A stretch of DNA of 64,000 bases from Macrolepiota albuminosa (GCA_027475525.1 JAMWFC010000051.1:3208616-3272615), one strand, 5' to 3'; shown: positions 48,031-59,255, counted from the stretch's first letter. Numbers and translations are program-made. The notes: generated by a model from the letters alone, not told the origin.

Positions 48031-48089
48031 TTGTTTTCCGCACTTCACCTTCCCGTGTTTTCCTTCCCATCTTTCCAGCATGTCCACTT

Positions 48090-48243
48090 CTTTCGATGCC
48101 TCTGCTCTCCGCAATTTCCTGGCTAAGGCCTCCTATTTATTTGATTGCGCTAAGTCTGTCGGTCCCCTTTCGATGCCTCTGCTCTCCGCAATTTCCTGGC
48201 TAAGGCCTCCTATTTATTTGATTGCGCTAAGTCTGTCGGTCCC
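48090..48243. repeat. 77-bp exact tandem duplication 11
   Basis: Copies are 48090-48166 and 48167-48243, in exon 1 of antisense gene 1. Removing one copy restores the frame (SVGPANALQTVPG). Confidence 0.95.
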
Positions 48244-50134
48244 GCCAATGCGCTACAAACCGTCCCTGGTATTATGCAACTCTATCGGTGCTGGCTCGTG
48301 GTCTGCGGCTCCGACAGTTCCTGGGAGTGGGGTGACGAGGTTTGCGAGTGGTGCGTGGCCCGGTACCGTGAGTATGAAGATGCCGATTGGTTGCGCCCTT
48401 TCGCGGACCTTTTCATAAGTTTCTAAGTTTGATTTTGGCTTTGTGGCGCTAAGGTTCAGCGCCCATACTAGGCTCCCTCCTTATCTGACGAGATTGACAC
48501 GTTGTTGGCTAGTACCGAGGTCAGCGAAGTAAGTCCTTCCTTTCCTTCCCCCCTTTTCCCACTGTTAATCCTTGAGTAGTCGGTTGCCACATCTCCCACC
48601 GTCGCCAGTCTTCCTACTGCCCCATCGGCCTCTACTGTCCCTTCTATTCCTACCGCCCCTCCTTCTTCGACTTCTGTTCTGCCTCCTTCCATTCTTGGCA
48701 GCCCTTTTCGTGGCGCTGCTTCTTCCACTCGCCCTGTCCCAAGCGCTGCTTCTCCTGTCCGTACTGCCCCTCCCCATTCGGCCATCAAACGTATTGCCAT
48801 TTCTCGTAGCGAGCCACGACCCAGCCCGGCGCGCCCAACTTCCCATGATCCTCCGCGTAATTTTGCCATTGTTATTGAACGAGCACCCCCTGCTCGTGCT
48901 AGTTCTCCCAAACGTACCGTGCGTTCCTTCCCTATCTTCCTTACTACATTTTTCTAACTTCTCCCCTTCCAGATCAATCTCCCTGCTCGTGTTCCCCCTT
49001 TGTATGTCGTAAGTGCTTTGCTCGTTGTCGCTAGACTTTAGTGCCTAAATGTTAATGTCGATAGGTGCCTAACCAGACCATGTTCACCGATGCGGAGCTT
49101 CGCGACCTTTTGCGTCTTTGCCGTGATACTACCGTTATTGATACCGGCGTCCCGGCTGGTGTCCAAGTACTGGGCGGCAAGAAGAAGGTTACCGTTGTGC
49201 CCTTGGAGCGTCGCACGTTTAGGGCAAAGATTGGCGTGGTAAGCACTGGTTTGCCCATTAGTAGGTTCATGCCATCGCTGATTTCTTTCTTAGTGTGACA
49301 AGTGTTGGTCTGAGAACGATCCTGAGGGCTGCTGGTTTCCTACCGCCTCTCTGCCTTGCTATCGGTGCGATGCGTTGAAACGAGGTTGCGCCTTCAACGG
49401 GATTCATACTCGTGAACGTGGTAGAGACACCATTATGCAAAGGAACTATGAGCGCGCGGTGTTGGTTCGTAACGCCCGGGACTTTGTGCTGCAGCAACGT
49501 GATCTGGCGGCTACTCACCAACCCACGGTAATCAGCGCAGCCAGCCTGGCGCTGCCGACTACCCAGGATGGTACTACCGTGGCGGCACCTTTTGCTCGCT
49601 CTCCTCGTCGTCCCGTTCTTTCGAAACGTAAGCCTGTTGTTGCGTCTCCTGGCAAGAGCCCTGGTAAGCGCCGTGAGCTAGCGCCTGCTACGCCTGTGGT
49701 TTTGTCTTTGACCGAGTCTTCTACGGATGAGGGGAGGGCACTGAGAGGGATGCTGAGGGAGAGGATGATGATGAAGCTGAGCCTGTTGTTGATGCCGATG
49801 TGCTATTGGCGGTACGCACTCTCCTGCTTCGCCTTACTCCCCCTATCGCCGCTAACCCTTGTCAGAGTGGCCCCAGTGGTAACCAGTACGCATTTTCCTA
49901 ACTTCTTTTTCTTCGCGTGGTAACTTCTTGACTGATAGGTCCCCCACTCCTGTTCCTGCCGTGGTGGCTATCCCTGCTGCCGAAGATGTCGTTATGTCTG
50001 ACGCTGGCGCTACCCCTGCCCCTGAGTCAGTTGCGGCTAGCGACACTCCTGTTGCTCTCCCTATTACTCCATCCCTTACTCCTCCCCACAGCTCCCCTTC
50101 TTTTCCTAGCAGTCGCGAGACTTCTGCGGCGCCA

Positions 50135-50288
50135 GAGTCCGAAGGAACCCTGGTGCCGGAAGGTGAGCGTCGTTGCCGCTGGAGATACTTGCCTCCCTAC
50201 GGCATCCATCTGAGTCCGAAGGAACCCTGGTGCCGGAAGGTGAGCGTCGTTGCCGCTGGAGATACTTGCCTCCCTACGGCATCCATCT
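50135..50288. repeat. 77-bp exact tandem duplication 12
   Basis: Copies are 50135-50211 and 50212-50288, in antisense gene 1. Confidence 0.95.
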
Positions 50289-50734
50289 TTCTTCTGCCAG
50301 AGCTATGTCCCCCGGCAACGAGCGCCATGAGTGGACACCCCGTGCGCCTGTAACTGTCCGGGTACGTCCGTCTTTGTTTGTTCCCCTTTTTCTCCCCTTT
50401 TCTAACCTTCCATAAGTTCGATCCCTTTTGGACGCCCCCTCCCGCCATGCGAGTTTCTGGCGACGCCTTCCCTTGGCTCGGGGACGAGTTCTCCTATCCT
50501 GTTACCCCTCTCCGTCCTTCTGCCAACCTTCGCCAGCAACTTTGCCATATCGAGGATGCGACCGAAGTCGTTGGTCGCGAACTTGCCAACCTGCGTCCTT
50601 GTGTTTCCACCTTAGCTCGCCGCGAGCGCCTCTTGCTCGAGCTCCATGACGATATTACGGCAAATAAGTCAAAAGGGGAAACGCTCAGTAGATCATCACA
50701 GCGCAAAAACCCCTTTGCCGACGCGGTCCAATAG

Positions 50735-51014
50735 CCATTACCGCGCCAGCCTAAGCAGAAAATAGGGATCGTCTGGAAATAAATAAGCGGATCCATGTAA
50801 GAAGTAAAGCGTATAAAGAAATAGAAAACCAGTGATCGCTTATGCCCGTTTAGTGCGGTTGTGAGTAAGCGCTGAACATCGAATGTCGATTCCCTTTTTG
50901 GAGGGACCCAGAATAAGTTAAACGCTTTTTGATTGGCTAGCGCTCCTGTTAGGGTCCTGGCTCCTTGAGAAAAGTCCTCCCACGCTGTCGCTAATCGAAA
51001 CACTTCCCGTGTCC
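50735..51014. other. Spacer between antisense genes 1 and 2 of element B
   Basis: 280 bp with no supported gene. It presumably holds the polyadenylation region of gene 1 and the promoter of gene 2. Confidence 0.4.
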
Positions 51015-51020
51015 TATAAA
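51015..51020 (+). promoter_or_regulatory. TATA box of element B antisense gene 2
   Basis: tataaa, 38 bp upstream of the ATG at 51058. Confidence 0.5.
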
Positions 51021-51057
51021 TTACTTATGCATCAACTCGATTCCATCAGTCTTCGCG

Positions 51058-51586
51058 ATGGCCACCCTGTCTGGTTGCGTGTGGACTCGAAGCTGTGATC
51101 GTGCCTATGTTACCATGGACCCTCCCACCTTTCTGGACCGGGCCACCTCGTTCTTTCATCATTACCCTCCCGAGGGTATCCCTAAGTTGGCCGACGAAGT
51201 AGTCGAGTTGGGTCGTCACTGTCGGCTTCTGCGGGCTGCTTGTGAAATTTGGGGAGACGCGTCCCTGTTAACACGTTTTGGTACAGAGGCCACTTGGAGT
51301 CAGGCTTTCCATGTGCGTGTCTTGCTATTCTTAGCGCACTACAGTGCCCTTCTGACAGTCGCCCAAATCCAGGAAATCGCCACCGAAGACACGGCAGATC
51401 ATCTTCAACTTTTGATGGAGGAAAGCTATTACCTGGTTAGTAACTGAGCCATCACCTCTCCTTCTGTGTCTAACGGTCCTTTTCTCCTAGTCCCCTCGCA
51501 AGTATACCGGCGCTCGTCTCTTTCGTGGTCCCCTTGAGGGGCCGACGGTTGTTAGCAAGCGTATTTCTTGGTTCGGCCCTTCTTGA
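51058..51586 (+). CDS. Element B antisense gene 2 (unknown 157-aa protein)
   Basis: Two exons, 51058-51435 and 51491-51586, join in phase 0 (donor gttagt, acceptor tcctag). The protein is helical: DPPTFLDRATSFFHHYPPEG, then LGRHCRLLRAACEIWGD, and a basic end (SPRKYTGARLFRGP). No domain was recognised. Part of it (LDR...FF...PP.GI...RLL.A..EW) resembles antisense gene 3, suggesting a duplication. An ATG at 51115 is an alternative start. No counterpart was found in element A, whose tail is 2 kb shorter. Confidence 0.5.
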
Positions 51587-51838
51587 CCTGTAGCGTGTTG
51601 TTTTCCTTCCCCCCCCTTGTTGTTTGAGTGAGGCGATCCCATCTTCTTCGCAGCGCCACCGGCCTAACATATTCCCAGCTTTTTGCTTCTCCTGCCGTAG
51701 ATATATGAAATACATCGTTGTTGTCGCGTCCTCGTGATGGTGCCGCATAAGTTCTGTTTCCTAAGTCCCTTCAACCCTGCATAATGTCGCTAGGTATATA
51801 TCTGAGATTTCCAGCCTAGCGTTGTTAAGTTCTTCGGA

Positions 51839-52570
51839 ATGCCTACTCCCTCTTTCTTTCTCAAAGACATTACCTCCATCCCTTGTCCCGAGGTTTTAGA
51901 TCGCCTCGAGATGTTCTTTGCTTGACTGCCCCCAGGCGGTATCCGACATCACAACAGGAACATCCTTACCCTGATTCGGCGCTACCGGTTACTTCTGGCT
52001 ATGGCCCAGGAGTGGCTCGTCGAGTCCGAACAGCATCCCAACGTGGTAAGTTTCTACCGTCCGGGTGATTAAGTACCTTCTCACATGTCCTTCCAGCCTC
52101 CTATTTCGGGTAGCACAAAAAGCTTGGAGTACCTACTCCTCGAAACAGATAATGTTGTTAGTTCCTCTTCTTTTCCCGTTCATATGTTCAGATTTGCTGA
52201 CCCCCAGCTTCAGACTTTGAAGTGGTTGCCCTTGCCAGACCTGATTGACGACGAAGTTCGTGCCGCCACGCTTCAGCACGTCATCATACCATTTACGCCT
52301 CTAGCTCCTCGCTTCGGAGCTGGGGCGCCTCCTGCCCCCATAAATGAGTCTCCACCCAGTTCCTCCACCTTTCGCTTCGGAGCTGGAGCGCCGCCTGCTC
52401 CCATAAACGAATCTCCTCCCAGCTTCTCCACCTTTCCTCCGGGGACTTTTCCCTCTACTCCGTCACCTATTCTCCTCCCTGCACCGCCTCCTTCTCCTGC
52501 GCATCTTTGCCGCAGACAGCACCCCCGGCGCTCTGAGGGATTTGTCAGGGGTCCTCGCCGTAGAACGTAA
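51839..52570 (+). pseudogene. Element B antisense gene 3 (unknown, proline-rich C-terminus)
   Basis: Exon 51839-52045 (MPTPSFFLKDITSIPCPEVL ...) has a TGA at codon 29 where Trp would fit. An intron runs to 52096, then the frame continues to 52570, with a possible second intron at 52157. The C-terminal half holds two 63-bp in-frame repeats (RFGAGAPPAPINESPP) and a proline-rich tail. tatatat lies about 40 bp upstream (near 51796). The N-terminus is related to antisense gene 2. Function unknown. Confidence 0.45.
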
Positions 52571-52697
52571 AGTAGCCCGTAGATCAATTATTGCCAGTTC
52601 CATAGTCCTGTATAGTATGAAATCCTATGTGTGGTTGTTCCTTTCATAAGTAAGGTGCAAGGCGCTAAGGTCTAGCGCCCTTCCCCTTCGGGTCCTA

Positions 52698-55600
52698 TTA
52701 CTGATTGGTTTCTTCTTCTGGTGCGACTTCATCATCGTCCACAAGCTCAGTCTCCTCTAGTTCTCGAAGTTTAGCAGTGTCAATGTCCAGCGCCGATAAA
52801 GGTAATGAAATGTGTTCACGCACGCTACTGGTCGATGCAAAACTGAGCCGTCCAACTCGCAGAGTACGTATGCGCCTCCCCTATTGCGGGAAACCACTAT
52901 TAGAGGCCCCAGGTACTGAGGCCGCATCTTTTTGTTATGGGTAACCTTGATCTTGGAGTTGCGCATTAGTACTAGGGCGCCAGTTTGTGAAGTTGTAGTC
53001 TCAAATCGTGGCGCTATGCTCGGTTTCAAATTGTAGCGCAGCTTGTCGTCTAGCCTGAAATACTACCTCGTGTAAGCGCTCAAGATCCTCCATGCGTCGT
53101 TGTAAGTCTATAGCGCGTCTAGCGATCATGTTGGTAGAGGATAGTATTGAGTTCGGTGGGGGTTGTAGGTACGTCGCTTCCACCACGTCCGCAGGTAGCA
53201 AGGGGTGGGTGCCAGTCGCCGCATAGTAGGGAGAGCAGCCCATCCTCTTTTGTACGGTAACCCGCTCCGACCAGAAGACCGAATAAGTCGCCTCGCTCCA
53301 GTGACTTTCGTCACCGTCGACCGCCTTGGTACGGTAACCCGCTCCGACCAGAAGACCGAATAAGTCGCCTCGCTCCAGTGACTTTCGTCGCCGTCGACCG
53401 CCTTGAATAGCGCTTGTCGAACATCGAAATGAGGCCTTTCTACGATTCCATTAGCACGTTTATTGTATCCTGAGACTCGGATGTGTTGTATGTTGTATTT
53501 CTTGGCAAGATAAGTGAGCACCTTGACTATTGGCGCTCCGTTGTCTGTGACGATCTCGTGAAGGGCTCCCCATCGGCAGATAACGTCCTCAAAGAGCCAC
53601 TTAGCTATAGCGTCTGTATTTTCCTGCTGGAGCATACGGAACTCCGGCCAATGTACCAAGGAACACCTTCCTTGAATGATATACTTGTAGCGCCCTGACT
53701 TGGGCATGTGCATGGTGTCGATATATATTTTTCCGAATAACGGCGCTGGAGTCGCTACTGTTGGGGGAATTAGAACCTGACGTGTCTGCTGGATTTGACA
53801 GAGATGACAAGTGCGAATATACCATGCAATATCGGCGCTAACTTGCGGCCACCAAAAGCGCTCCAAAAGGTTCGCCCTTGTCGCATAGAGTCCTCGGTGT
53901 CCCAAGTCATCATGCATAGCGCGCAGAATCCTAACTCGATCATCCGGTTTAATTACTAGTTTATGGGCGCCATCTCTATTTCGTCGCCAAAGTCGGTTTT
54001 CCACCATAAAGAAAGTTGTCGCATATCGAATGAAGGTGGCGTATTCCGTATCTGTAAGGTCTGATGGTCGTCGCAAATCCTGTAGCCACTTCCTAACCTG
54101 GTCCACTCGCTGGTCTTCTGACTTAGCTTTGTCGCTTCGAGGTACCGCCGAATATGGCAGGTTCTGACTGTCTTCTCGCAAGGATCTTGGTTTCTTGACT
54201 ATCTTTAGATCGTTAGACGGCTTAGCAACGTTATAGATACTGGCCGTGTAAAAAGTTGATGATGCCTGATATGGTCGGGGCTGGTATGGAACAATAGGGT
54301 GAAGCCAATTTGAAACTGGTTGGTCTTCGCGAAGCACCGGAATAGGCAGCTGAATGATATGCATGAAACCATGCAATCGATCAATCCAGTCGTCAAATAC
54401 ATCGTTGTCGCTATTGTCTAGCGCTTCATCTTCCGGTTGTCTGGGTCGCCTAGATAATCTGTCCGGCCCGTGGAATGCACTTCTGACGTGTACTAACTCG
54501 AAGTGAAACATTAATATCGCTACTACCCAGCGGTTCATACTGGCCGACGGTTGAATATCAGGGTTCTGAAGCATTCCTTTGATGTATCGTGCGTCGACCT
54601 CGACGATGAGATTTCGTACCCCAATGAGGTACATGCGCAGCACCTGAAACAATCGAAACAAGCCATATAACTCTAGCTTGGGCTGACTGTAGCGCGATTC
54701 TCGGTCGTTAAGAGTAATCGATCCAAAGCGATTGTAGCGCCTGATTTTCCGGTTCGCGCTATCACACTGGCATAAGAAGAAGCCAACGGCGATATAGGAA
54801 GTGTCAACGGCAAGTATAACGGGATCGGCGGTAGTATAGTCAATGGGTACCAATGGTTTCGCTTCCTGTAGCGCCTTTACTAAGTCCTTCTGGGCATTGA
54901 TTTGATCGGGTCCAAATTCGAAGGGGACCCCTGAACGGGTTAGGCGATTAAGGGTGTTTGCGCAATGTGAAAAATGGTGTATGAACATGCGCAGCACCCC
55001 TACAGTGCCCAAGAACGCGCGAACTTCCGAGAGGTTATGACAGACCCCCCATTTCTCCAACAGCGCTAATCGGCTCTTTTCTGGAATCCTGCCTTCTGGC
55101 ATGCAAACGTGCCCCAAAATTTTAAACTGCGGCGCACAAATAATGAGCTTGTGCCCTGAAAACGTCCCGCCACAATACTTCATGCACTGAAGTACTCGGT
55201 TAACCAGTTGAAAGAAGTCCCATAGCGCCATACGAATATTAGGATTTTCCGGGTGAACTTCGGGCTTGCCATCTACCAATCGCCAATCCTTTGGGCCTTT
55301 AACTTCTACGTCGTCTATGAAGCTGAGCACATGGTGGGGTATTTTGGGCTGTAGGATAAACGTAATATTGTCATGAAATATCGGTACCGAGTTTGTCCAT
55401 CCCATAGGAAGTGTGACTAGCCATAGCACCCCAAACGGTGTTTGAAATATCATCAAGTCGCGAGAGGAAGGATGGATTAAGCGCTCGTCATAGCCCACGT
55501 ACAGATCCAGGGTAGCGCCACATATTCGTCCCGCAAAAGATTCAGCGACGTGATCGGGAAATGGCAGTACCCCTGAATGACGAATGGTGACTTTGTTTAG

Positions 55601-56470
55601 CGGTTCTAGGCTGTGAACTATACGTAGCTTCCCGTTTTTCTTTAGTACGCAGAACCACCTCGAGCGGTAGGCCGAATTAGAAGGCTCGTATACACCTGCC
55701 GCTATCTTGGAGCGAATAATTTGGCAGACTTTAGCTTCGATGCCCGGGGGTATGGGTCGGTTATGCTCAGTCCAGGGTACGTGCGGTATTGTCAGTATAA
55801 CCACCAGTGGAAAGAAGTCAGTTCTAAGTTTACCGCATTCTGAGTCCTCCCATGCGAAAGCCTCATTCTGTTTTTGCATGATGTCGACTAATATGTTCAT
55901 CTCCTCTGTCGAGAGGAAGCCGGTATCGTGGGCGCTAAGAAATAGCGCCTTTTGTTCTTCTGTAAATCGTCCTGTTGGTTCGAAGGGTAGTGGATTTGGG
56001 TCGAGTTTTGGCAGGGTAGCCAAAGGGTCGCCTATTATTTTTCTTTCGATGCAAAATTCCTTGGGTACGGCGCTCGCTACCGGTTTCATTTTAAGCGCTA
56101 CGGGTTTATATTTCTTCTTGACCTGAACCCCTTTGCACTTAGAGGTACTATTGTTAGCAAACGTATTATAAATAGAGTCATGGTTTCTAGCGAAACCTGA
56201 TATCAAAGGTTCTTTAGAGTCGGGAGTAGAAACGAAATAAGTGTCTGTTGAAAGGTTTTCAGCAATATCTGACACAGTGAGGTATAAGTAGGATAACGCT
56301 TCGCTAGTAAGCGACGAAGAAGAATTCAAGATTTCATGGGCTAAAGGGGTATGTGATATAAAGTTTACTTGCCCAGTCCGATGGTTATAGTCCAAGATAA
56401 GCACTTCATCTCCATGATCCTCATCACTCATCTCCTCGATGGCACCGGAAAACACTCGCAGGGATCGTCG
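52698..56470 (-). CDS. pol: Element B pol: reverse transcriptase, RNase H, integrase
   Basis: It opens in the -1 frame relative to gag-pro and runs 1100+ codons: KGVQVKKKYKPVALK linker, RT with TLDLYVGYDER and LSFIDDVEVKGP (FIDD box near 55310), RNase H (VDTSYIAVGFFLCQ, EVDARYIKGMLQ), integrase zinc region (HDDLGHRG ... CHLCQIQQ) and core (IDTMHMPKSG, VTDNGAP, NKRANGIVERPH), then GPY/F (MRPQYLGPLIV). There is no chromodomain. The frame breaks at the 77-bp duplication 53252-53405 and again near 52800, where a small indel moves the acidic C-terminus (LDIDTAKLRELEETE) into another frame. Apart from these it has no stop, so the real copy may be close to intact. Confidence 0.88.
53252..53405. repeat. 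77-bp tandem duplication 13 (one mismatch)
   Basis: Copies are 53252-53328 and 53329-53405, with one A/G difference. It frameshifts element B integrase. Confidence 0.93.
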
Positions 56471-57712
56471 CTAACGTAAGGTCGCTTTCTTGGTCACGGT
56501 TTCTGGAATTTCCCCCGTGGAAACATTGGTACCGTTCTTCTGACGCCCGAGTTAGGGTCGCTAATAGTTAGCATCGTTTTGTCTTCAGACGTCGTCTTGA
56601 CTACTGATCGGGCTAAGACGTCGAAGAGTTAGGGTCGCTAATAGTTAGCATCGTTTTGTCTTCAGACGTCGTCTTGACTACTGATCGGGCTAAGACGTCG
56701 AAGGGCCTCCCTAATAATAAGTCGTACGCAGGCAATCTAAGAATGTGTATTTGAAGGTAAAACGTAAGATCGCCAACAGCACATGGCACGTTACGAGCCA
56801 TTCCCAAGGATCGATCAATAGTGCCGTTAGCGCTTTGCATATTAAGAATGATGGTCGGGTTGTAAATGATGCCGCCATTCCCAAGGATCGATCAATAGTG
56901 CCGTTAGCGCTTTGCATATTAAGAATGATGGTCGGGTTGTAAATGATGCCAAGCTTGTTAGCGACATCGGCAGCTATTGAAATAATCTGTGATCCGCTGT
57001 CCACGATAGATTCTATCTCGCTTTTTCCATCAACTGTCAACATAATCAAGCGAATCGCGTGAGAGTCTTGGGCTACAGTGAGGACAGCGGGATCGTTGCT
57101 AGATCTTAGCGACTTGAGGTAGGTTTCAACCGGGTCAATAGACGTAGCTTCTTTGGGTGGCTCGGCCTCTTCTTTGATTTCTGGCGCTACCGTCTCTGTT
57201 ATGTATGCGAATCCAGGTAGCGCGTCGTCACATTTGTCCACCGCTGTTACATTGTTAGCTACATTTCGTCGAGGGGTAACCGCTGTACGCATCTGATTCC
57301 TGACATCTGGCGCCACACTGCATAGCTCCCCTACCGACATCGTGACTTGACTTTTCATAATACGATCGAATACTTGCTTAGATTTTTCTATGTCGTAGAT
57401 TGGTGCCGTTGGTCGGTAGCCTCCTGCTGGCTTGTCTGGCGCCCCAAAGTTTCGATTGATGAGCGGAGCGTAGTTACCGGCAAGTCCTGAATACGGGTGT
57501 AGTGGCGGTTCCGTGCTAGCTGATGCTTTGGCCGTATCAGGTGTGTCGTCGTTGATGCTGGGATTTGAAGGCTTTGCTGGTGCTGGATCTGACGTAGCGC
57601 CTGAGGGTCTATAGTCTTTCAACGGTTGCTTGCTCTTTTTAATCTCGACACCATCGAAAACCTGATTCTTTAGCGACTTTAGCTCCCTTTCCAATGTCTC
57701 AATCCTCTCCTC
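56428..57712 (-). CDS. pro: Element B protease region (pro), same frame as gag after UGA
   Basis: It continues directly past the gag UGA (ERIETLERELKSLKNQVFDG), then a Pro-rich linker, HPYSGLAGNYAPL, and retropepsin with SIVDSGSQIISIAADVA near 56990 and YDLLLGRPFDVL. The frame ends at TGA 56428-56430, the same place as in element A. The two 77-bp duplications (56549 and 56797) break the reading; collapsing them keeps it continuous except for one TGA (FQKP-stop) near 56503 that could be a CGA-to-TGA lesion. Confidence 0.8.
56549..56702. repeat. 77-bp exact tandem duplication 14
   Basis: Copies are 56549-56625 and 56626-56702, in the protease frame. Confidence 0.95.
56797..56950. repeat. 77-bp exact tandem duplication 15
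   Basis: Copies are 56797-56873 and 56874-56950, in the protease frame. Confidence 0.95.
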
Positions 57713-58888
57713 TCATGACAACGTCGGTTGCTCGCTAACAGCGTTAAGCTGGAGTACTTCATGGATTAGCGCCTGTTGTGGAGTTGTCTCTGCCTCCGTT
57801 GCGGCCGTACTGTTAAGGTTGCCCGTTGCTAAATTCTCAGGGTTACGTCGGTGCCACTCATCAATTTGTCTCTGGAAAGTTCTATGCTCGGGATATAGAG
57901 GTATGTTAGCGCCAGAGGGTAGGACTATTTTACTGTCCGTGCCTCGGCACGCTCTTCCTTGGCGTAGATATTGTTCAAGGATAGTGCAGCGTCCCCGAGT
58001 CATCGTATGCCCTGCCTCACCACAGAAGTGACAAGGGCCAGATTGCATATTACCTCGTGGCGCATTAAGGCTAGTCGAGATTAATGTTTCCAATTTGCTC
58101 ATAATGTTTGCGATGGCCGTGTTGACTGTGTTTTCTAGATCCTCCTTCTTGACAAAGCCTCCCTGGTTGATAGTTGTGCTAGGGGCTGGCGCCACTCCAG
58201 GCGGCGCCTTTCCTCCGTTATCAGTACTAGAAGGTCGCTGGAAGGGGATACCAGTATCCGTCCCTTTCAGTATCCATTTACCTGCTTCAAAAACGTCTTC
58301 TATATTGTAGGGTTCCTCAGGGTGGTGGTCGGACTTAAGAATTTCTAAGCAACGAGCTATACGAGTCCATAGTGATGTTGGAATGCCTTGTTGAAACAAG
58401 CGCCGTTCCTCGTTCCTGTAGAGTTTGCCGTTCTGTACTAGCCATCTTGCAATTCGCTGGAAATCTCGATAATAAGTAGATAGCGTGCCTAGCGTATAAA
58501 TGCCTGTTGCAAAGGTATCCTGTACCAGTTTCTGGATTTCAAGGACGGTATAGCGCGTGGACTCTTCAGCGCCCGGGTACAGTTTAATGATTGCCTTTTT
58601 CCATTCTTCGTAGGTAAACGACCTTGGCACCGCATCTCGTGTTAATCCTTGAAACTCATCCAGTCCTGTCCAGGATTCTGCGGTATTGTAGGAAACATAT
58701 CTGGCGGCGTATTCTTTCATTTGTGTGTTGTCGGTGACTCGGCAGTCGCGTAATAAATATTCCAATTCTCGGAAATACTGTGTTAGCTCACGAGGTTTCG
58801 TCTCGTCCCATTTTGGCGACGAGAAGTGGTTTCTTGGCGGCATACGTGGTGTGTTTGCCTGCTCCATACTAGCTGGCGTCGACGTCAT
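57713..58888 (-). CDS. gag: Element B Gag (intact)
   Basis: Started at the first in-frame ATG, 58888 (MTSTPASMEQANTPRMPP); the Met at 58867 is the one shared with A. The capsid-like region HFSSPKWDETKPRELTQYF and YPGAEESTRYTVLEIQKLV are followed by a knuckle CHFCGEAGHTMTRGRC with H-x6-C spacing, then IVLPSGANIPLYPEH and DEWHRRNPE, and an end LNAVSEQPTLS before UGA (57713-57715). No internal stops. The open frame continues upstream to about 59230 without an ATG and is similar to the matching region of A. Confidence 0.88.
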   Translation of the reverse strand: MTSTPASMEQANTPRMPPRNHFSSPKWDETKPRELTQYFRELEYLLRDCRVTDNTQMKEYAARYVSYNTAESWTGLDEFQGLTRDAVPRSFTYEEWKKAIIKLYPGAEESTRYTVLEIQKLVQDTFATGIYTLGTLSTYYRDFQRIARWLVQNGKLYRNEERRLFQQGIPTSLWTRIARCLEILKSDHHPEEPYNIEDVFEAGKWILKGTDTGIPFQRPSSTDNGGKAPPGVAPAPSTTINQGGFVKKEDLENTVNTAIANIMSKLETLISTSLNAPRGNMQSGPCHFCGEAGHTMTRGRCTILEQYLRQGRACRGTDSKIVLPSGANIPLYPEHRTFQRQIDEWHRRNPENLATGNLNSTAATEAETTPQQALIHEVLQLNAVSEQPTLS

Positions 58889-59243
58889 GGTGGGAATAGT
58901 AGTGTTAGTGGTAGTTTTGCTTGGCGTGGTCGTAGTCGGTACTGGCTCGGGTAATTCGGAGTCGCTAGGTTCTGGCGATAATGACCTAGACAGCTCTTCC
59001 AAAGGAGTAAGCGGTGTATGGTTTTCACCTGCTAAGTATTCGAATGGTCGGGAAAACGGGAAGAAGCTTTCAGCCAAGCTATCTGGAGCGGCTTCAAGTT
59101 CCTGATCTAAAGTCTGCCTTGGTAGCGCGCCTGGTAAGTGTGGTGACTCAGTTAATGTTTGTTCAAATGCGCTCTCCAATAGGAGGCGGCGCTGTCGCTG
59201 GGCTCGAGTTTCTGGCGGAATTCTGCCTTAATAGAACCCCTCG

Positions 59244-59255
59244 CGGTGGGCTCCA
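59244..59255 (-). promoter_or_regulatory. Element B primer binding site
   Basis: On the element strand tggagcccaccg, 3 nt from the 5' LTR, identical to element A. Confidence 0.7.

Larger units (their letters stand above)
48080..50734 (+). pseudogene. Element B antisense gene 1: spliced Zn-cluster-like protein
   Basis: Antisense to gag-pol and homologous to the element A gene at 27187-29428. Exons are 48080-48414, 48472-48528, 48580-48918, 48973-49008, 49065-49238 and 49294-49811, then roughly 49939-50360 and 50417-50734; the first five are in phase 0. Exon 5 (MFTDAELRDLLRL ... VIDTGVPAGVQV) aligns with A. Exon 6 begins with the same cluster C-x2-C-x8-C-x8-C-x2-C-x6-C. A Ser/Thr/Pro-rich region, the block EDVVMSDAG and a terminal WTPPPAMRVSGDAF region also match A. 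Defects: the exon 1 donor reads ataagt instead of gtaagt, a frameshift lies near 49735, and 77-bp duplications lie at 48090 and 50135 (probably artefacts). Role unknown; nuclear DNA-binding is inferred from the cluster only. Confidence 0.65.

Noticed and set aside
48080..50734. Antisense gene 1 as a host gene captured by one insertion
   Set aside because: The same gene, with matching exon order, is present at the same place and orientation in element A, so it belongs to the retrotransposon lineage.
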